From Pyrus communis (lineage: Eukaryota; Streptophyta; Magnoliopsida; Rosales; Rosaceae): DNA of 64,000 bases. Under the pieces are notes generated by a model. The model made no database searches and was not told the DNA's origin. It saw nothing but the letters and a program-made list of their open reading frames with translations. Within the stretch, counting starts at the first letter, position 1. Each line of letters opens with the position of its first letter. A program made the translations under genes and the position numbers. Where the stretch lies: contig NC_084815.1 in assembly GCF_963583255.1 (NCBI RefSeq), positions 8,417,724-8,481,723 on the forward strand, given 5' to 3'. Below, piece after piece: positions 22,372 to 36,116 of the stretch.

Positions 22372-24400
22372 TGATAGGAGTATATTTAGGCAACTTAGTT
22401 GGCTCGTTTTCGTGCATTTATGTTATTAATTCTTAGTTATTTTAATTCTTCAAGCTTCTTTTGTGTGTTTTCAGGATCATAAGATGTATTTGACGAAAGG
22501 ATGCATTTTGGAGCATTTTGGGGCCTTTTGGAGCACTGTTGGGCTAATGATGGATATCTTATGCTTGGAGCCAAAGTGTTGGACAAAATTGAAGGCCTTG
22601 TATGCACTTTAGGACATAAAACAAAGGGCCTAGCCCATTCTCTTCCCAAAAACCATCCTAACCCATGCATAACCTACCAATTTCAGCCACATGCACACAA
22701 AACACATTCTATGCCGTGGCAAATCCATCCCATTTTCAGCCATCCCACTTCATCATTGCAGCCACCATTCACCCTAGTTGTCACTCACATGCTTTCCCAT
22801 TCTATAATTCACCCACATGCACTCTTAATCATTCATCAATTTTCTCCCATCACAAACACACAATCCTTGCCGTGCACATTCCCTTGCATTTCCAGCCTTC
22901 TCACTTCATCATTGCAGCCACATTCTTCCATTCCCACTTCAATCATTCACCCTAGTTGACAGCCACATGCTTTCCCAACAAATAAATCAGCCATATGCAC
23001 ACCAAACACACCTTTGCCGTGCACTCCCATGCCATTTCCAGCATTCCCCTTTGCATTTCCAGCTTTCCACCAACCAACCTAGTTGTCATTCCACATGCAT
23101 TCCCTCTTTAATCATTCCCTCCTAGCTGCCATTCACATGCTCTCCCATCCATTCTCTCCCTATAAAACCATGCAATGCATTCATACACACCATTAAAAAT
23201 TCACCACAAAACAATCACACAACATACCATCACAAACACAACCTTTGTGCCGTGCATCCCCTTCCATTTTCTGCAGTTTTTCTCCTCCATTGCAGCCACT
23301 CCAACCACTCCCCATCCCTCCAAAACACTTCACACCACCCCAAAACCTATCCTTAGACCTTGTGCCGCAACAAAGAGGAAGAGAAGAGGGCCTAAACATT
23401 CATACAATTCAAGTTTGAGTTGTTGGAATGTTTAGGTGTTTCTTTGATTTCAATGTTTAATTTCAATTCTCTTTGTCTTGTACGTATGAGGAACTAAACC
23501 CCCTTTAGCTAGGGGGTGATTTGAAACCATGTTTATGCTTGCAATATGAATTGATTACCTTTGGTTGGAATTTCATAAGTTGTGGATTCAATTTGTTTAA
23601 CTGTTTGATTGATAACTTATTTATGTATGTTTATTGAGAGTGCACGCTTAATTTTCATGCATAAATATGACGCTAGAATATAAGTGAGTTTCACCTAATA
23701 GTTATGAACTTATATTCACAAGTAGTGGAGGTTGCTTATAAACAATCGCGTTAAATGAATTCTTGGCACTAGTTTCATGCTTTTCATAGTAACGAAGGCC
23801 TCGTCAACATTTATAGTTTTCATGATGCTTAATGATCTTTGATTGTATCTTTATTGTGCTTTTCACGTAAAGGACTTTTGGAGAATGTTGTGAGTTATGT
23901 TGCGCAAACCCATCCAATTCATTAACTTAAGGAGAACTTGACGGTTAATTTAAGCGGACCTAATTAACCCTGGGTGTTGAGTTTCATAATTTATCGAAAG
24001 ACCAACTGAAAATCAATCTTGTATGCAAGTGTAACATGTGTGGAGAAGAACCTTCTAGCTAGCATTCCATCCATATTTTCATCACATTCATATTTACATT
24101 TTGCCCTTAATTACAATTTGTGCATTTTAGTTAATTTCATCAAAAACTCAATCCCCCCATATTTTGTTGAGTCGTAGTCATTACAATCTATCTTATTTTG
24201 TGTTTTTAAGTATTTGGAGTCTTGTGGACTTGTTTTGAGTTCTTGTTAAGTGAGTTAAGTGTTTTAAAAGTTAGTTTTATTTATTTGAGTCAAGTGTTTA
24301 GCAGCCGTAGTTAATCCCCGGTTAGAACGATCCCTATTTACATCATTACTACAATTGTCACAAATAGGGTTTAATTTGTGTGCGTATAATTCTCACATCA
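22372..24400 (+). repeat. Athila-type 5' LTR
   Basis: It begins TGATAGGAGTATATTTAGG and ends TTCTCACATCA. A TATAAAA box is at 23161-23167. The middle is CCA/CAT-rich, which yields chance Pro/Ser/His-rich open frames. Confidence 0.92.
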
Positions 24401-24403
24401 AGT

Positions 24404-24422
24404 TTTGGCGCCGTTGCCGGGG
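24404..24422 (+). promoter_or_regulatory. Primer-binding site, tRNA-Asp type
   Basis: TGGCGCCGTTGCCGGGGA lies a few bases after the 5' LTR. It is complementary to the 3' end of plant tRNA-Asp, the usual primer of Athila elements. Confidence 0.88.
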
Positions 24423-24611
24423 ATTAGCAAAGTTGCTAATCCCTTGTCTTGAGTCTTGTTTAAATTGTTTAGTTTCTGTCTTGTTTTAATTTTTGCACCG
24501 TGTGTATGTGTTTTGTTTTTGTGCCGTGTGTGGCAACTTGTTTTCTTACTTGTGCCGAGTCTATTAAGTTGGTTACTTATCTTGTTTACTCTTGTGTGTA
24601 GGTACTAGTTT

Positions 24612-26841
24612 ATGACCCGTAGCTCACAACCTGTTCGTGAGCATATCTCCGACTTTGACGGTGATTTCGAGAGGACTTTGAGAAGGAACAATAAATTGCA
24701 AGAGTCACGGATTGGGTTAAAGAGGAAGTACCAATCATGGCAGTGGACAATCGAACCATCAAAGAGCTTTCTGCCTCGGGTTTGGCCAATGCAGCCCCTT
24801 TTTGCATCCAATACCCCAATGCAGCCCCTGAGAAGACCGATGAGTTTAAGTTAAAGTCCAGTTTGCTACATCATATACCCAAGTTCCATGGCTTATCAAT
24901 GGAGGACCCCAATAAGCATTTAAAGGAGTTCGAAGTCGTATGCTCAAGTATGACACCGGTGAACGTGGACAGCAACATATTGAAGATGAAGGCTTTTCCT
25001 TTTTCTTTGTTGGAGAAGGCCAAGGATTGGTTGTATGAGTTGGTTCCCGAAACTGTCACATCATGGGAGAGTATGAAGCGAGCCTTCTTGGAGAAGTTCT
25101 TTCCGACATCACGAGTCATTCTTCTTCGCAAGAAGATTAGTGGAATTCAGCAAAGCCAAGGTGAATCTTTTCCAACTTATTATGAACGTTTTAAAACTCT
25201 TGTTGCTTCATGTCCACAACACCAAATGAAGGAGGAGCTACTTCTTCAATATTTTTACTAAGGTCTTCTACCACTTGAACGGCAAATGTTGGATGCATCC
25301 GCGGGAGGAGCTCTAGTAGACAAGACACCTAGGGATGCCAAAACTCTCATTGCTAATCGAGCACTCAATGCACAACAATATGAAGGTGTTGGGCAGAGAG
25401 ACACCCCACGACCACATCATGTAAATGAGGTAAGTTCTATTTCTGAGTTACAATCCCAAATGGCTAACCTTACATCTATGTTGTCGCAGTTTGTGGAGGG
25501 CCCCAAAGCGCAAGGAGCTACAATTTGTGGTGTATGCTCCATTCAAGGACACCAATCTGATCAATGCCCTCAATTAATTGAGAACGGAGGGTGGGAATCT
25601 GCCAATGCCATGGGCTATGGGAATCAAAACCAACCAAGGAACGATCCATATTCTAACACATATAATCCAGGTTGGAGAGACCACCCAAATTTCAGATGGA
25701 GAGATGCACAACCTGCCCAACAAAGTGGATTCCGACAACCCCCGGGTTTCTTTCCAAGGCCAATGGCACCACAACCACCTCCTCAGGCACAATCATCCCA
25801 AACCAACTCAGGTACGTCTATGAATGATAATAAAACATATCAATTATTAACCACAATGGCACAGGGAATGCAGAACCAAGCAAAGGAGGTTAATGAGCTA
25901 AAAAAGCAAATGGACCAAATGGCCGAATTTTTGGGACAATTCCGTGAAAATGGTAAGTTACCAAGCACTACGGTAGTCAATCCAAAGGGTGGTTTCGAAA
26001 CCGCCAATGCAATCACCTTAAGAAGTGGCAAGGAAGTTGGAACCACCTCACAACCACCAAAATCAAGCCAAGAAGAGGATGAAAGGTTGCTGAAAGAGGA
26101 AGAGAGCAAGGGCAAAGCCATGGCAAGGGTGGAGCAACCTTTGCCGCAACCACTTCAAGCTCTTAGGCCGTCCAACAAATGTAAGGTAGGTCCAAACTCA
26201 ATTGTTTCTAATGTGATTCCACTAAACATGCCCTTTCCTAGCAGGTTTATGCAAGCAAAGATAGAGGAGGATGAAAAAGACATCCTAGAGACGTTTAGGA
26301 AGGTGCATGTCAATATCCCGCTCCTTGATGCAATAAAGCAAATACCGAAGTATGCGAAGTTTTTAAAGAAGATTTATACAACAAGCAAACGGATTCGGGA
26401 AAAAGAGGTGGTACATGTAAGTGAGAATGTCTCTGCCATATTGCAAAGAAAGCTGCCACCTAAATGCAAAGATCCAGGTAGTTTCACCATCCCTTGTGTA
26501 ATTGGTAATAAAAAGTTCGAACATGCTATGCTAGATTTAGGTGCATCAATTAATGTCATGCCATACTCTGTTTATGCATCTATGAATCTAGGAGAGCTTA
26601 AAAATGATGGTGTCATTATTCAATTAGCTGATGGATCTAATGCATACCCGAGATGAGTTTTGGAAGATGTTTTGGTGCAGGTGGACCACTTGATTTTTCT
26701 TGCAGATTTCTATGTGCTTGACATAGAGGATTCAACCCACTCTCCACCATCGCCACTCTTACTTGGACGACCTTTCATGAAAACAGCCCACACCAAGATT
26801 GACGTGGCCAAAGGAGCCTTAACTATGGAGTTTGGTGGTGA
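24612..26841 (+). pseudogene. Athila-type Gag-protease, first part (before the nested Copia)
   Basis: Starts at ATG 24612 (MTRSSQPVREHISDFDGDF) and shifts frame near 24725 into VPIMAVDNRTIKELSASG. Gag core: KFHGLSMEDPNKHLKEFE, AFPFSLLEKAKDWLYELVP, RAFLEKFFPTSR, FKTLVASCPQHQ. A stop replaces a sense codon at 25259. A zinc-knuckle-like CGVCSIQGHQSDQCP is near 25530-25570. A long Q/P/N-rich linker follows. Protease has MLDLGASINVMPYSVY (active Asp in DLGAS), a TGA at 26654-26656, then LLGRPFMKTAHTKIDV. The Copia enters after MEFGG. Two stops and one frameshift make it non-functional, but decay is light. Confidence 0.88.
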
Positions 26842-28647
26842 TGTTGGAAATGTGCCCTAAAACCAATCATATGATGATACTTTATGGACATTTCACATTT
26901 TAAACTAATCTAGTTTAATATTAAGGGCAAACATTATTGTTTGAGCCGTCTCATATAAATGTTATATGCTTAAACGATAAGTCCAAGGAATATGTGATTG
27001 GAAGAATGCGATCTAAAGAAGTTAGATTCATGAGACCATTCTTTCGTTGACACATCCTAAACGTTCCTAATCATAGGATTGTCAATTGGGCATTGACAGT
27101 CCATTAAGATCAGTACGTGCTATGTCTTTTCTCAGGGAGAGTGACTAGTCTCGAGTCATTGGTGTGTGTGACATCAAGACAAGTACGTAGGTGCTCAATA
27201 GAGAATGAGTTCACTGAACACGATCAACGAAGAGTTCTCATATTCATGTCACATGAGAACTCATGGTTGGGATAATGCAAATTAGTCTTTTGACCTGAGG
27301 CATCACAATTGTCTTGTGGTTAGGTCCTTAATCTTTGATTATGTCAAAGTCACTCCATCAGGAGGGTGTCCACGACATCGTTGGGGTTAAGCCACTTAGC
27401 CATGGAGGCAAGTGAATGCGCAACAAGGGATCTCTAACCTTCAAACTGTTTGAGGGAGAATACTCTATGATATGATTAAGAATCTTTGGCCAAAGTATGA
27501 ATGAGATTTAGGAATGTGTTCCAAATCACATTCAAGGTAATCATATAAGCACAAGACTCACATTGGATAGTAGACATGAATAAACTATCAAACCAAACAA
27601 TGTGGTCAAGAGTATTGTATTAGAGAAAGACCGTATTGCATTTGTAATCCTAAAACTGAATAGGTTCTCCACCTCTTCTGATTAGCTTGGGTAACCATGA
27701 CATGCTGCTAGGCGTCAACCATGGTTTGTGGAAGCCCTAAAAGTGTATTATCACTAACGGGAGAATTGAAAGTAAGTTTCAATTCACAATCGATTTGAAA
27801 GAGTTTGAATCGCCCACTGCCTCGCTAAAAAGAACCTAATGGATCGTACACCGTGTAAGGCAGAGATTGAAGATTCAACGGAGATGAGTAAGAATAATTA
27901 AATGGTTTAATTATTTATGGCAAGGATTAATTAATATGTTAATTAATCAAACGAATAAGTTCGTTAAAGACCTCGGGATAGTTTTGGACCTTAAGGCCCA
28001 ATGGGCTTCGAACGTCAAGTCCATTGACTTAAGTTGTATGACAACTTAATGAATAATGATTCACAAAGGCCCAAATAGCCCAATAAATCCCCTTAGGCCG
28101 GCCAATTAGAGGAGGATAATGAACTTGGCTTAATTGCAAGTTTGCCACTCCATTGTGAGGTGGTATAAAGACATCTTTATAGCCATTTCATCCTTAGGGT
28201 TTTCTTAAGAAAAAGATGAGAACACAAACCTCCCTTTGCTCTCAAAGAGGCCGGCCACCTTGGAGGGATCATCTAGCAATCAAACTCCTCCAAGGTCACT
28301 CATTTCTTCTACAATATGCCTTGGTGTGGAGACTTAGAGGTTCTCAATTTTGGGAACTTGGAGAAACCTTTTCATCCATCCAAATCCATGGATCTAAGAT
28401 GCAAGGAATGAAGACCCTCTCTTTGGGTGATTAGCCTTTGCTTATGCAAAGAGGAATCTACAAAGGTATTGATTTCTCAACTCACTTTGTTTTGAGTTGA
28501 GTCTTGGTTCACCTATCTACTAGGCTTTGAAGTTCATGGGTTAAGTTTTGTTTTTGAGTGCATATAAACATGATTCCGCCTTTTAATTGTTAATTGCATG
28601 TTGTTGATGTTGCTCAAATGAACTTGTTTTTCACAAATCTTCCTTCA
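26842..28647 (+). repeat. Angela-like 5' LTR
   Basis: Near-identical to 33644-35448. A TATA-like GTATAAAG is at 28163-28170. A 72-codon frame (28216-28434) is present in both LTRs but only because the LTRs are almost identical. Confidence 0.92.
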
Positions 28648-28649
28648 AG

Positions 28650-28662
28650 TGGTATCAAGAGC
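28650..28662 (+). promoter_or_regulatory. Primer-binding site of the Angela-like element
   Basis: TGGTATCAAGAGCC begins two bases after the LTR. It is the Met-type plant site with one extra A relative to TGGTATCAGAGC. Confidence 0.8.
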
Positions 28663-29800
28663 CTAAGTCTAGTAGTTGGTGAATCCTTTTAGGTTTTGTA
28701 GTTCATAGTTTGTGATTTGAATGTTGTAATTGTTACAAGCTTTATTCTTGCTTCTTTGAATGTAAATTATGTTAGAAAATTTGCCATCTCAAATTTTGTA
28801 GATGTAGTTCATATGAGCATGAATTTTGGAGCTAAATTTTGGTGCCATGTTTTTGGGGAAATTCGGCCAAATCCAAAGGGTGGATTTTTGGGTTCTTGTT
28901 TGACTTGTTAAAAATGTTTTAAAGTGACTTTTGAACCCCTATATACCCTAGTATGGTTGTATGTTATTTCCCTTAAGTTTGAGTGGTTTTGGGATGTTTT
29001 TGGGTGAAGAATGTTCATGGAGCTCTTATGGGTTTTTCATGAATGTTCTTCATTGTTCTTGATATGTTCTTGCCAAGAACAAAAGGTTTGGTGTTTTGAT
29101 TCAAAGTTTTGATTTATTTCATAAAGTTTTTGTTTTGAAATATTTCTTATGTTTAAATATATTAGATATTTATTTTGAAAAATTAAAGAAATCTTAGTGG
29201 GTAGGTGTGTAATGATTTATTCCATTTCACACACCCCACTTACAAAAACTTTGAAATTTATTTTATTACTTTGCTTCAAAACCGGCCACCCTACTCAATT
29301 AGGGTCCTTGTGGGGCTTTTATGCAATTACATAAAGTTTTGATACTTTTGTGTATTTGTACTTTGACCCAAGTTTACGTTTTTACGTAAAGGTCCAAAAT
29401 CACTAAAAGGACAAATTGTTTTGCTCCTTTAATGAAGTTTTAGCTTTTGTGGAAATTTTTGGGTTCTAGTTGTAATTACATGAAGTAGTGGACTTTTGTG
29501 ATTTTACAAAGTGACCCCAAAAGTTTAAGTTTTTGCAAAATGGCCCAAATTAGGTAGAGAACAATATTGTTTTGTCTCTTTAAATGAGAATTGGATTTTC
29601 ATTTCATTTAGCTCCATTTAAATCAATTCTATGGATACAAAAACCAAATGAAAATGTTGCATTCAAGTTTAATTAGTTAAAGCGTTAATTAATTAAAGAA
29701 AGGGTGATTATGAACCTAAGCCTACTATAATTGAGCTATGTGAAAGGCCGTTTCAAATTTGTTTGAACCATGGGAATGTGTAGATTAAATTTTGGTTGTA

Positions 29801-29910
29801 ATTTGATATGATCAATTGTTGTAAAAGAGCATAAGCTCTTCTTTACTTTAAAGTAATTTGATTTGATCAATTGTTGTAAAAGAGCATAAGCTCTTATTTA
29901 CTTTGAAGTA
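29801..29910. repeat. 55-bp tandem duplication
   Basis: 29801-29855 and 29856-29910 both run from ATTTGAT to AAGTA and contain AAGAGCATAAGCTCTT, itself a short palindrome (hairpin) repeated twice. Confidence 0.92.
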
Positions 29911-30482
29911 CTCCTTTCTTGTTTTATTCGATATGCATGAAATTGGAGTAGTTGGGTCCAACGCCCAATAAGACAACACGCCTTAATGTGATTAAACGCG
30001 TAACTAAAATCAATCACCATCCCTAGACCGAGATTCAACACTAGGCTCGTATTGAATCGAATCAAAGGTTCATAGTCATCCTAAGGCCCTAAGGCAACTA
30101 TATAGTCCATCAATGAATGCAAATCTTATGTTAGTAGTACCATATAGTCTTGCTTTAAAAACCGTTTTAAAAGCATAGTGGAAGTATTATATACTACTAA
30201 ATCAATCATATGGACCAATAGTTGTAATAGGACCAAAATGTTTTAATTGGATTAAAATGTATATTTATGTGATGAGACCTAAAACCCTCAACCAAACCAT
30301 TATTAAGTTGATAAGCGAGAGATGCTTTGAACATTTCTTCGTAGGCCTTCCACCGTGGTGGGCTCCAATCGTTTGTGACTTGTACACCGGCTTCACCCTA
30401 TAATGGGGAAGTTCAAAGTATATGCTTACATCCAGGAGGAGTCCATAAACATATGATGAGGTGAGTGTAGACAACGAGTATG

Positions 30483-30700
30483 ACCAACATGATATAATTC
30501 TGAGGTTATGCTTGAACCTCTACATAAACTAAGCATGGTGGGAATAACTTAACTAAGTGCAATGGTGCCAACATGATATAATTCTAAGGCATTCATTCTC
30601 TAGAGGCCAAACTAGATGGGTAATTACAAGAGTTGTAAATGACTAAAGTGTTATTCTCTCATCATTATTTTTGCTAACCAACATGATATAATTCTGAGGT
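30483..30700. repeat. Three dispersed copies of a 22-bp motif
   Basis: CCAACATGATATAATTCTGA occurs at about 30484 and 30678, with a variant (TCTAAGGC at its end) at about 30569. They lie in the presumed leader of the Angela-like element and have no obvious coding reason. Confidence 0.85.
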
Positions 30701-33629
30701 GGGCTTGGTAATGGTGAGTCTCCCATGCCCCGCTAAGAGTTCAATATAACTCTCGAATTCCGATGAGGGATATGGAATTTGCCAAAAATAGTGGGTGGTG
30801 CTATTTGATTTAAAGACCCGAATCAAATGGCTTAAAATCAATCAATTTATATTCGTTATGTATTTGTTTACCAATATATTTGCAAACGCTATCCAAAACT
30901 TGACAAAGAAAGGCCGAATGCTTTAATTTCCGGACTTAGTTCTACAATCCCATAAATTGTCTTTAATGGCTTGTAGATGTAACTAAGTAGTCTCATCCTC
31001 ACAATCTTCCTATTGATAATGTATCATTGGAAGAATATGTTAGATAAGTCTAACATGAGAAGGACAACACTTTTAATGTCATAATTCTTCAAATACAAAT
31101 TGTTGTATGAAGAAATGAGAGTTGCCTTGAACAACTCTTGAAAGTTTGTAATTATGTTTAGAACATAATGGTTGGTTGACAAAAATAGTCCATCAACATG
31201 GACTTATGATGATTTTGAATCATTGAGTGTTGAAGTGTTAAACCACTTAACGAGACGGAAATTAGGCAAGGACTTCACCTTTGTGTCCCTATCCTAATGG
31301 TTCACTAAGTTTATTGTAAACTATATAGTGAACAATAACCACACACTTTCCAAATTGTTTGATGTGTATAACACAATTGAAATAAGTTTCAAGAGAGATA
31401 GTGGGAGTTTAGGGACCATGACTATTGTAGTCAAAGGAGAAGTCAAATGAAGAAGGCAAAATAACTCCAAGGGAACAAACTTTCTTTATGAAAGGATGGA
31501 CATTGGAAGGGGTATTTGCAAGAAATGTCTTGCAAGTGTCAAGAACACACCTTTCGAAGGTGTTGTAATATGTTCTTGAAATAGTTCAAAACAGTTGGTT
31601 CTTCTACTTGAATGCTTGATTCCGTATTAGTAACTATGTTTTACAATTGTTGTAAAAGTGTGCTAATAAAAAGTAGAAGATTAATGAGAGAAGAGAAAGT
31701 ACTTCACATTCGGAAAGTGAATAAAATATAGATCTCTGCGAAAGCGGATTGTACTTACTTCCTCATATGAACTACCAAAGAAATTGGAAAATACTAAAGA
31801 TTGTCTTTACATTCCAATTTTAAGGAACTTAAATCCGTCACTATACTAGAGATGGATAAATGTTTTGTTTGACAAAACATTGTTCTTTATTAATCAATAA
31901 TTAGATTATTGTAATTTAATTGGTTGTCTCTATAGTAGAGATGATGTGGTAGTTTAACTGTTTAGAATACGATGATGCTTAAAACCCAAAAGATTTAGTT
32001 CGTTGGACATTATCAATTAACCCATATATATATATGATATATACTTCTAAGACAACCTAGTTCCTATACTACAAGCCCCAAGGTAGTCCAGAAGGATTTA
32101 TAAACCGTCTCAGTTGAATGGTTTGAACTTTATGACTATGTCATAGAGTTGCACCTCTTAATTCGAAAGAAATAAGAATGAAAATCCTTATGACTACATT
32201 GAGTGTATATACGATATATACTCAAGGAAATGGTAAAGTACCATTTGACCTGAAATAATGAAACCTTCACAGCTAATTGGTAGCTTAAGGTGACTACACT
32301 CAAAGAGAATGGTTGACTTTGAAGAAACCATCTTTAACGTAGTCTTGGTTTCAATTAATTCGAAGATTGCTAGCTACAACTAAATGGTGATTTAATGTTT
32401 GGACATAATATGGGTTTCCGAAACCATTATTAAGATAGTCTTGATAATATATGTCTAAAACTATAAATCACAAGACAGGTTAGTTGTAGAGATCCATCCA
32501 TCATGGATCTTAGCAAGCTAGTGGGAGCTATAAGCGTCTTATGAGAAAAGATCAATTGTTTGATTTCTCATAAAGATGTAAATGAATCTTTTGTTTACTA
32601 GGTTTACAAAAGATTAGTGGGAGTTAATCGTATTCCTAAATTTAAATATATATATGATATATTAATTTTGAAAATGAAAGGAATTCTTCATCGTTAAAGT
32701 TATGACTTTAAACATTCTATAATGATAGAATGTATATGGGAGACATAGTCTATATACATAGGATGGAAATCTATAATGATAGATTTCAAGATATAATTGG
32801 ATTATATCAATCCCTAAAATAGACAAGAGATGCTAGGAAGTTTCTCATATGATGATAAACTTCAATTAGAATGACAATTCTAGTGAGACTAGGAAGTTGT
32901 TCTTCTCAAAGGGAATGTACCCTTTGACTCCCAAAGAAATAATGCGTAAATAGAATCCTTTATGCATACGCAGAAAGGTGATTTATGTATTTCATATTGT
33001 ATGAAAACATTGATATAAGTTGTACCTAGAACGGTACAAGATGATATTAGTGCAAGCCCAGGATCAGAACCATGGCAACTGTCAAGTGAATCCTTACGTA
33101 TTTAAGAAATACTAAGGATGGATTCCTCAAGAATGAGGAAGAATTAGAGTAACGTAATGGAAGCGTAAATGTATTAGATTATGAATCTAATCCATCATTG
33201 GATATTTCTTCATTATCAATGAAGAGATAAACAGATATCTCTTTATTATGACTAAAAAGATATGTGGATGGAAACATTAAAGTAATGACTTTAGTGTGTT
33301 CCATTATGATTGCAAAATATATTGCCATATAGAAGTTTACAACAATGTTGTTTGGATGGGAAAGTTCATTTATGAACTCTCTATTCGGTTCCAACCAGAA
33401 AGTGTATGACACTAATGGGGCGATAGCTCAAGCCAGGGAATCAAGGTCTCATCAAGGTCTGAACTCAAATGAGAGACTGAATCACATGATTAGGAATCAT
33501 GAATAATGGTGACGTCGTTATTCTCAAGGTTGCTTCCATGGATAACATATAGATATTCATCTTGTTTAGGCCTACTACTCAGCCATTTATGAAATGAATT
33601 ACAGAAGAGACTAAGCTGATTGGCTCTAG

Positions 33630-33643
33630 TGCAAGTGGGAGAT
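33630..33643 (+). promoter_or_regulatory. Polypurine tract of the Angela-like element
   Basis: TGCAAGTGGGAGAT directly precedes the 3' LTR, as in most plant Copia elements, and would prime plus-strand cDNA. Confidence 0.75.
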
Positions 33644-35448
33644 TGTTGGAAATGTGCCCTAAAACCAATCATATGATGATACTTTATGGACATTTCACAT
33701 GTTAAACTAATCTAGTTTAATATTAAGGGCAAACATTATTATTTGAGCCGTCTCATATAAATGTTATATGCTTAAACGATAAGTCCAAGGAATATGTGAT
33801 TGGAAGAATGTGATCTAAAGAAGTTAGATTCATGAGACCATTCTTTCGTTGACACATCCTAAACGTTCCTGATCATAGGATTGTCAATTGGGCATTGACA
33901 GTCCGTTAAGATCAGTACGTGCTATGTCTTCTCTCAGGGAGAGTGACTAGTCTCGAGTCATTGGTGTGTGTGACATCAAGACAAGTACGTAGGTGCTCAA
34001 TAGAGAATGAGTTCACTGAACACGATCAACGAAGAGTTCTCATATTCATGTCACATAAGAACTCATGGTTGGGATAATGCAAATTAGTCTTTTGACCTGA
34101 GGCATCACAATTGTCTTGTGGTTAGGTCCTTAATCTTTGATTACGTCAAAGTCACTCCATCAGGAGGGTGTCCACGACATCGTTGGGGTTAAGCCACTTA
34201 GCCATGGTGGCAAGTGAATGCGCAACAAGGGATCTCTAACCTTCAAACTGTTTGAGGGAGAATACTCTATGATATGATTAAGAATCTTTGGCCAAAGTAT
34301 GAATGAGATTTAGGAATGTGTTCCAAATCACATTCAAGGTAATCATATAAGCACAAGACTCACATTGGATAGTAGACATGAATAAACTATCAAACCAAAC
34401 AATGTGGTCAAGAGTATTGTATTAGAGAAAGACCGTATTGCATTTGTAATCCTAAAACTGAATAGGTTCTCCACCTCTTCTGATTAGCTTGGGTAACCAT
34501 GACATGCTGCTAGGCGTCAACCATGGTTTGTGGAAGCCCTAAAAGTGTATTATCACTAACGGGAGAATTGAAAGTAAGTTTCAATTCACAATTGATTTGA
34601 AAGAGTTTGAATCGCCCACTGCCTCGCTAAAAGGAACCTAATGGATCGTACACCGTGTAAGGTAGAGATTGAAGATTCAACGGAGATGAGTAAGAATAAT
34701 TAAATGGTTTAATTATTTATGGCGAGGATTAATTAATATGTTAATTAATCAAACGAATAAGTTCGTTAAAGACCTCGGGATAGTTTTGGACCTTAAGGCC
34801 CAATGGGCTTCGAACGTCAAGTCCATTGACTTAAGTTGTATGACAACTTAATGAATAATGATTCACAAAGGCCCAAATAGCCCAATAAATCCCCTTAGGC
34901 TGGCCAATTAGAGGAGGGTAGTGAACTTGGCTTAATTGCAAGTTTGCCACTCCATTGTGAGGTGGTATAAAGACATCTTTATAGCCATTTCATCCTTAGG
35001 GTTTTCTTAAGAAAAAGATGAGAACACAAACCTCCCTTTGCTCTCAAAGAGGCCGGCCACCTTGGAGGGATCATCTAGCAATCAAACTCCTCCAAGGTCA
35101 CTCATTTCTTCTACAATATGCCTTGGTGTGGAGACTTAGAGGTTCTCAATTTTGGGAACTTGGAGAAACCTTTTCATCCATCCAAATCCATGGATCTAAG
35201 ATGCAAGGAATGAAGACCCTCTCTTTGGGTGATTAGCCTTTGCTTATGCAAAGAGGAATCTACAAAGGTATTGATTTCTCAACTCACTTTGTTTTGAGTT
35301 GAGTCTTGGTTCACCTATCTACTAGGCTTTGAAGTTCATGGGTTAAGTTTTGTTTTTGAGTGTTATAAACATGATTCCGCCTTTTAATTGTTAATTGCAT
35401 GTTGTTGATGTTGCTCAAATGAACTTGTTTTTCACAAATCTTCCTTCA
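33644..35448 (+). repeat. Angela-like 3' LTR
   Basis: Pair of 26842-28647; followed by the target duplication GGTGA and then by the continuation of the Athila-type protease frame. Confidence 0.92.
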
Positions 35449-35453
35449 GGTGA

Positions 35454-35946
35454 TACAATTAACTTTAAAGTTTCTGAATCTATTAAGAATACTAATGATG
35501 TTCATTCTTGTTTTGTCATAAATGTGCATAAGGACATAGGGCCGAAAGGATCCGCACAAATCAAGAAGGATGCATCTAGAATCACCATCGAGGAAGGAAT
35601 TGAATTGGAGCACAACGAGCATGCCACTACCCTAAAAACATCCAATATGGCCGTACCTTGTGCTAAAATTGGCAAGAGGGTGACTGCCCTTGGGGCATTG
35701 CCACAACATCCTAGTAAGTCTCCAATCCCAATTCCGATTCCCATTTCAACTAATAGGTTGTTACCTTCTTTGGTGCAGGTACCCAATCAATTTCAAGGTG
35801 ATGGGAGCATGTACATGGACGTTCAGAAACAAAACATCACCATCAGGGAGGATCATTATCCCCGCCCATTCAGTGAGCCGTATTATGGAAGTGTTGAAGG
35901 GCATGTCGTGGAGGACATACCCCTCCATGCCGTGGGCCTTAAGTGA
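35454..35946 (+). pseudogene. Athila-type Gag-protease, tail (after the nested Copia)
   Basis: When the Copia and one GGTGA are removed, MEFGG continues in frame with GDTINFKVSESIKN. The frame stays open to 35946 with no RT. The tail contains KKDASRITIEEGIELEHNEH and a stretch PIPIPIPIS. Just after the stop is the segment GCTACTTGGGAGGCAACCCA (35990-36009), a common post-pol landmark of Athila elements, so pol was lost by an ancestral deletion and not by the Copia insertion. Confidence 0.78.
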
Positions 35947-36116
35947 GGAATGAGCATACCATCGTCCGGCTGCAAGACGATAAAGAAAGCGCTACTTGGG
36001 AGGCAACCCAATACACTGAATAAAATAAAGCATTGATCTCCGAGAAGTTACAAGTACGAAAGAAAAAAAAATATAAAATAAAATCAAATAAAATAAAATA
36101 AGATAGACTGGAGCCT

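Larger units (their letters stand above)
28663..33629 (+). other. Interior of the Angela-like derivative, no intact genes
   Basis: AT-rich DNA with stops in every frame. It has repeated small motifs described separately. It probably carries packaging and dimerisation signals used by a related autonomous element, but nothing in the sequence proves this. Confidence 0.6.
26842..35448 (+). mobile_element. Angela-like Copia derivative (LARD-like), nested in the Athila-type element
   Basis: LTRs of 1806 and 1805 bp start TGTTGGAAATGTGCCC and end CTTCCTTCA. GGTGA flanks both ends (26837-26841 and 35449-35453). A Met-type primer site and a purine tract are present. The 5-kb interior has no intact Gag or Pol; only faint pieces remain, such as GAIAQAR near 33420-33440 resembling the Copia RNase H end. 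The LTR start resembles Angela/BARE elements; that is inference. About 17 LTR differences by eye (about 1%) make it younger than its host element. Confidence 0.9.

Noticed and set aside
22501..22959. 152-codon His/Pro/Ser-rich ORF, also at 39998-40519
   Set aside because: Low-complexity CCA/CAT-rich part of the Athila-type LTR; present twice because LTRs are paired.
28216..28434. 72-codon ORF identical at 35018-35236
   Set aside because: Identity is explained by the pair of near-identical LTRs; no domain or codon evidence.
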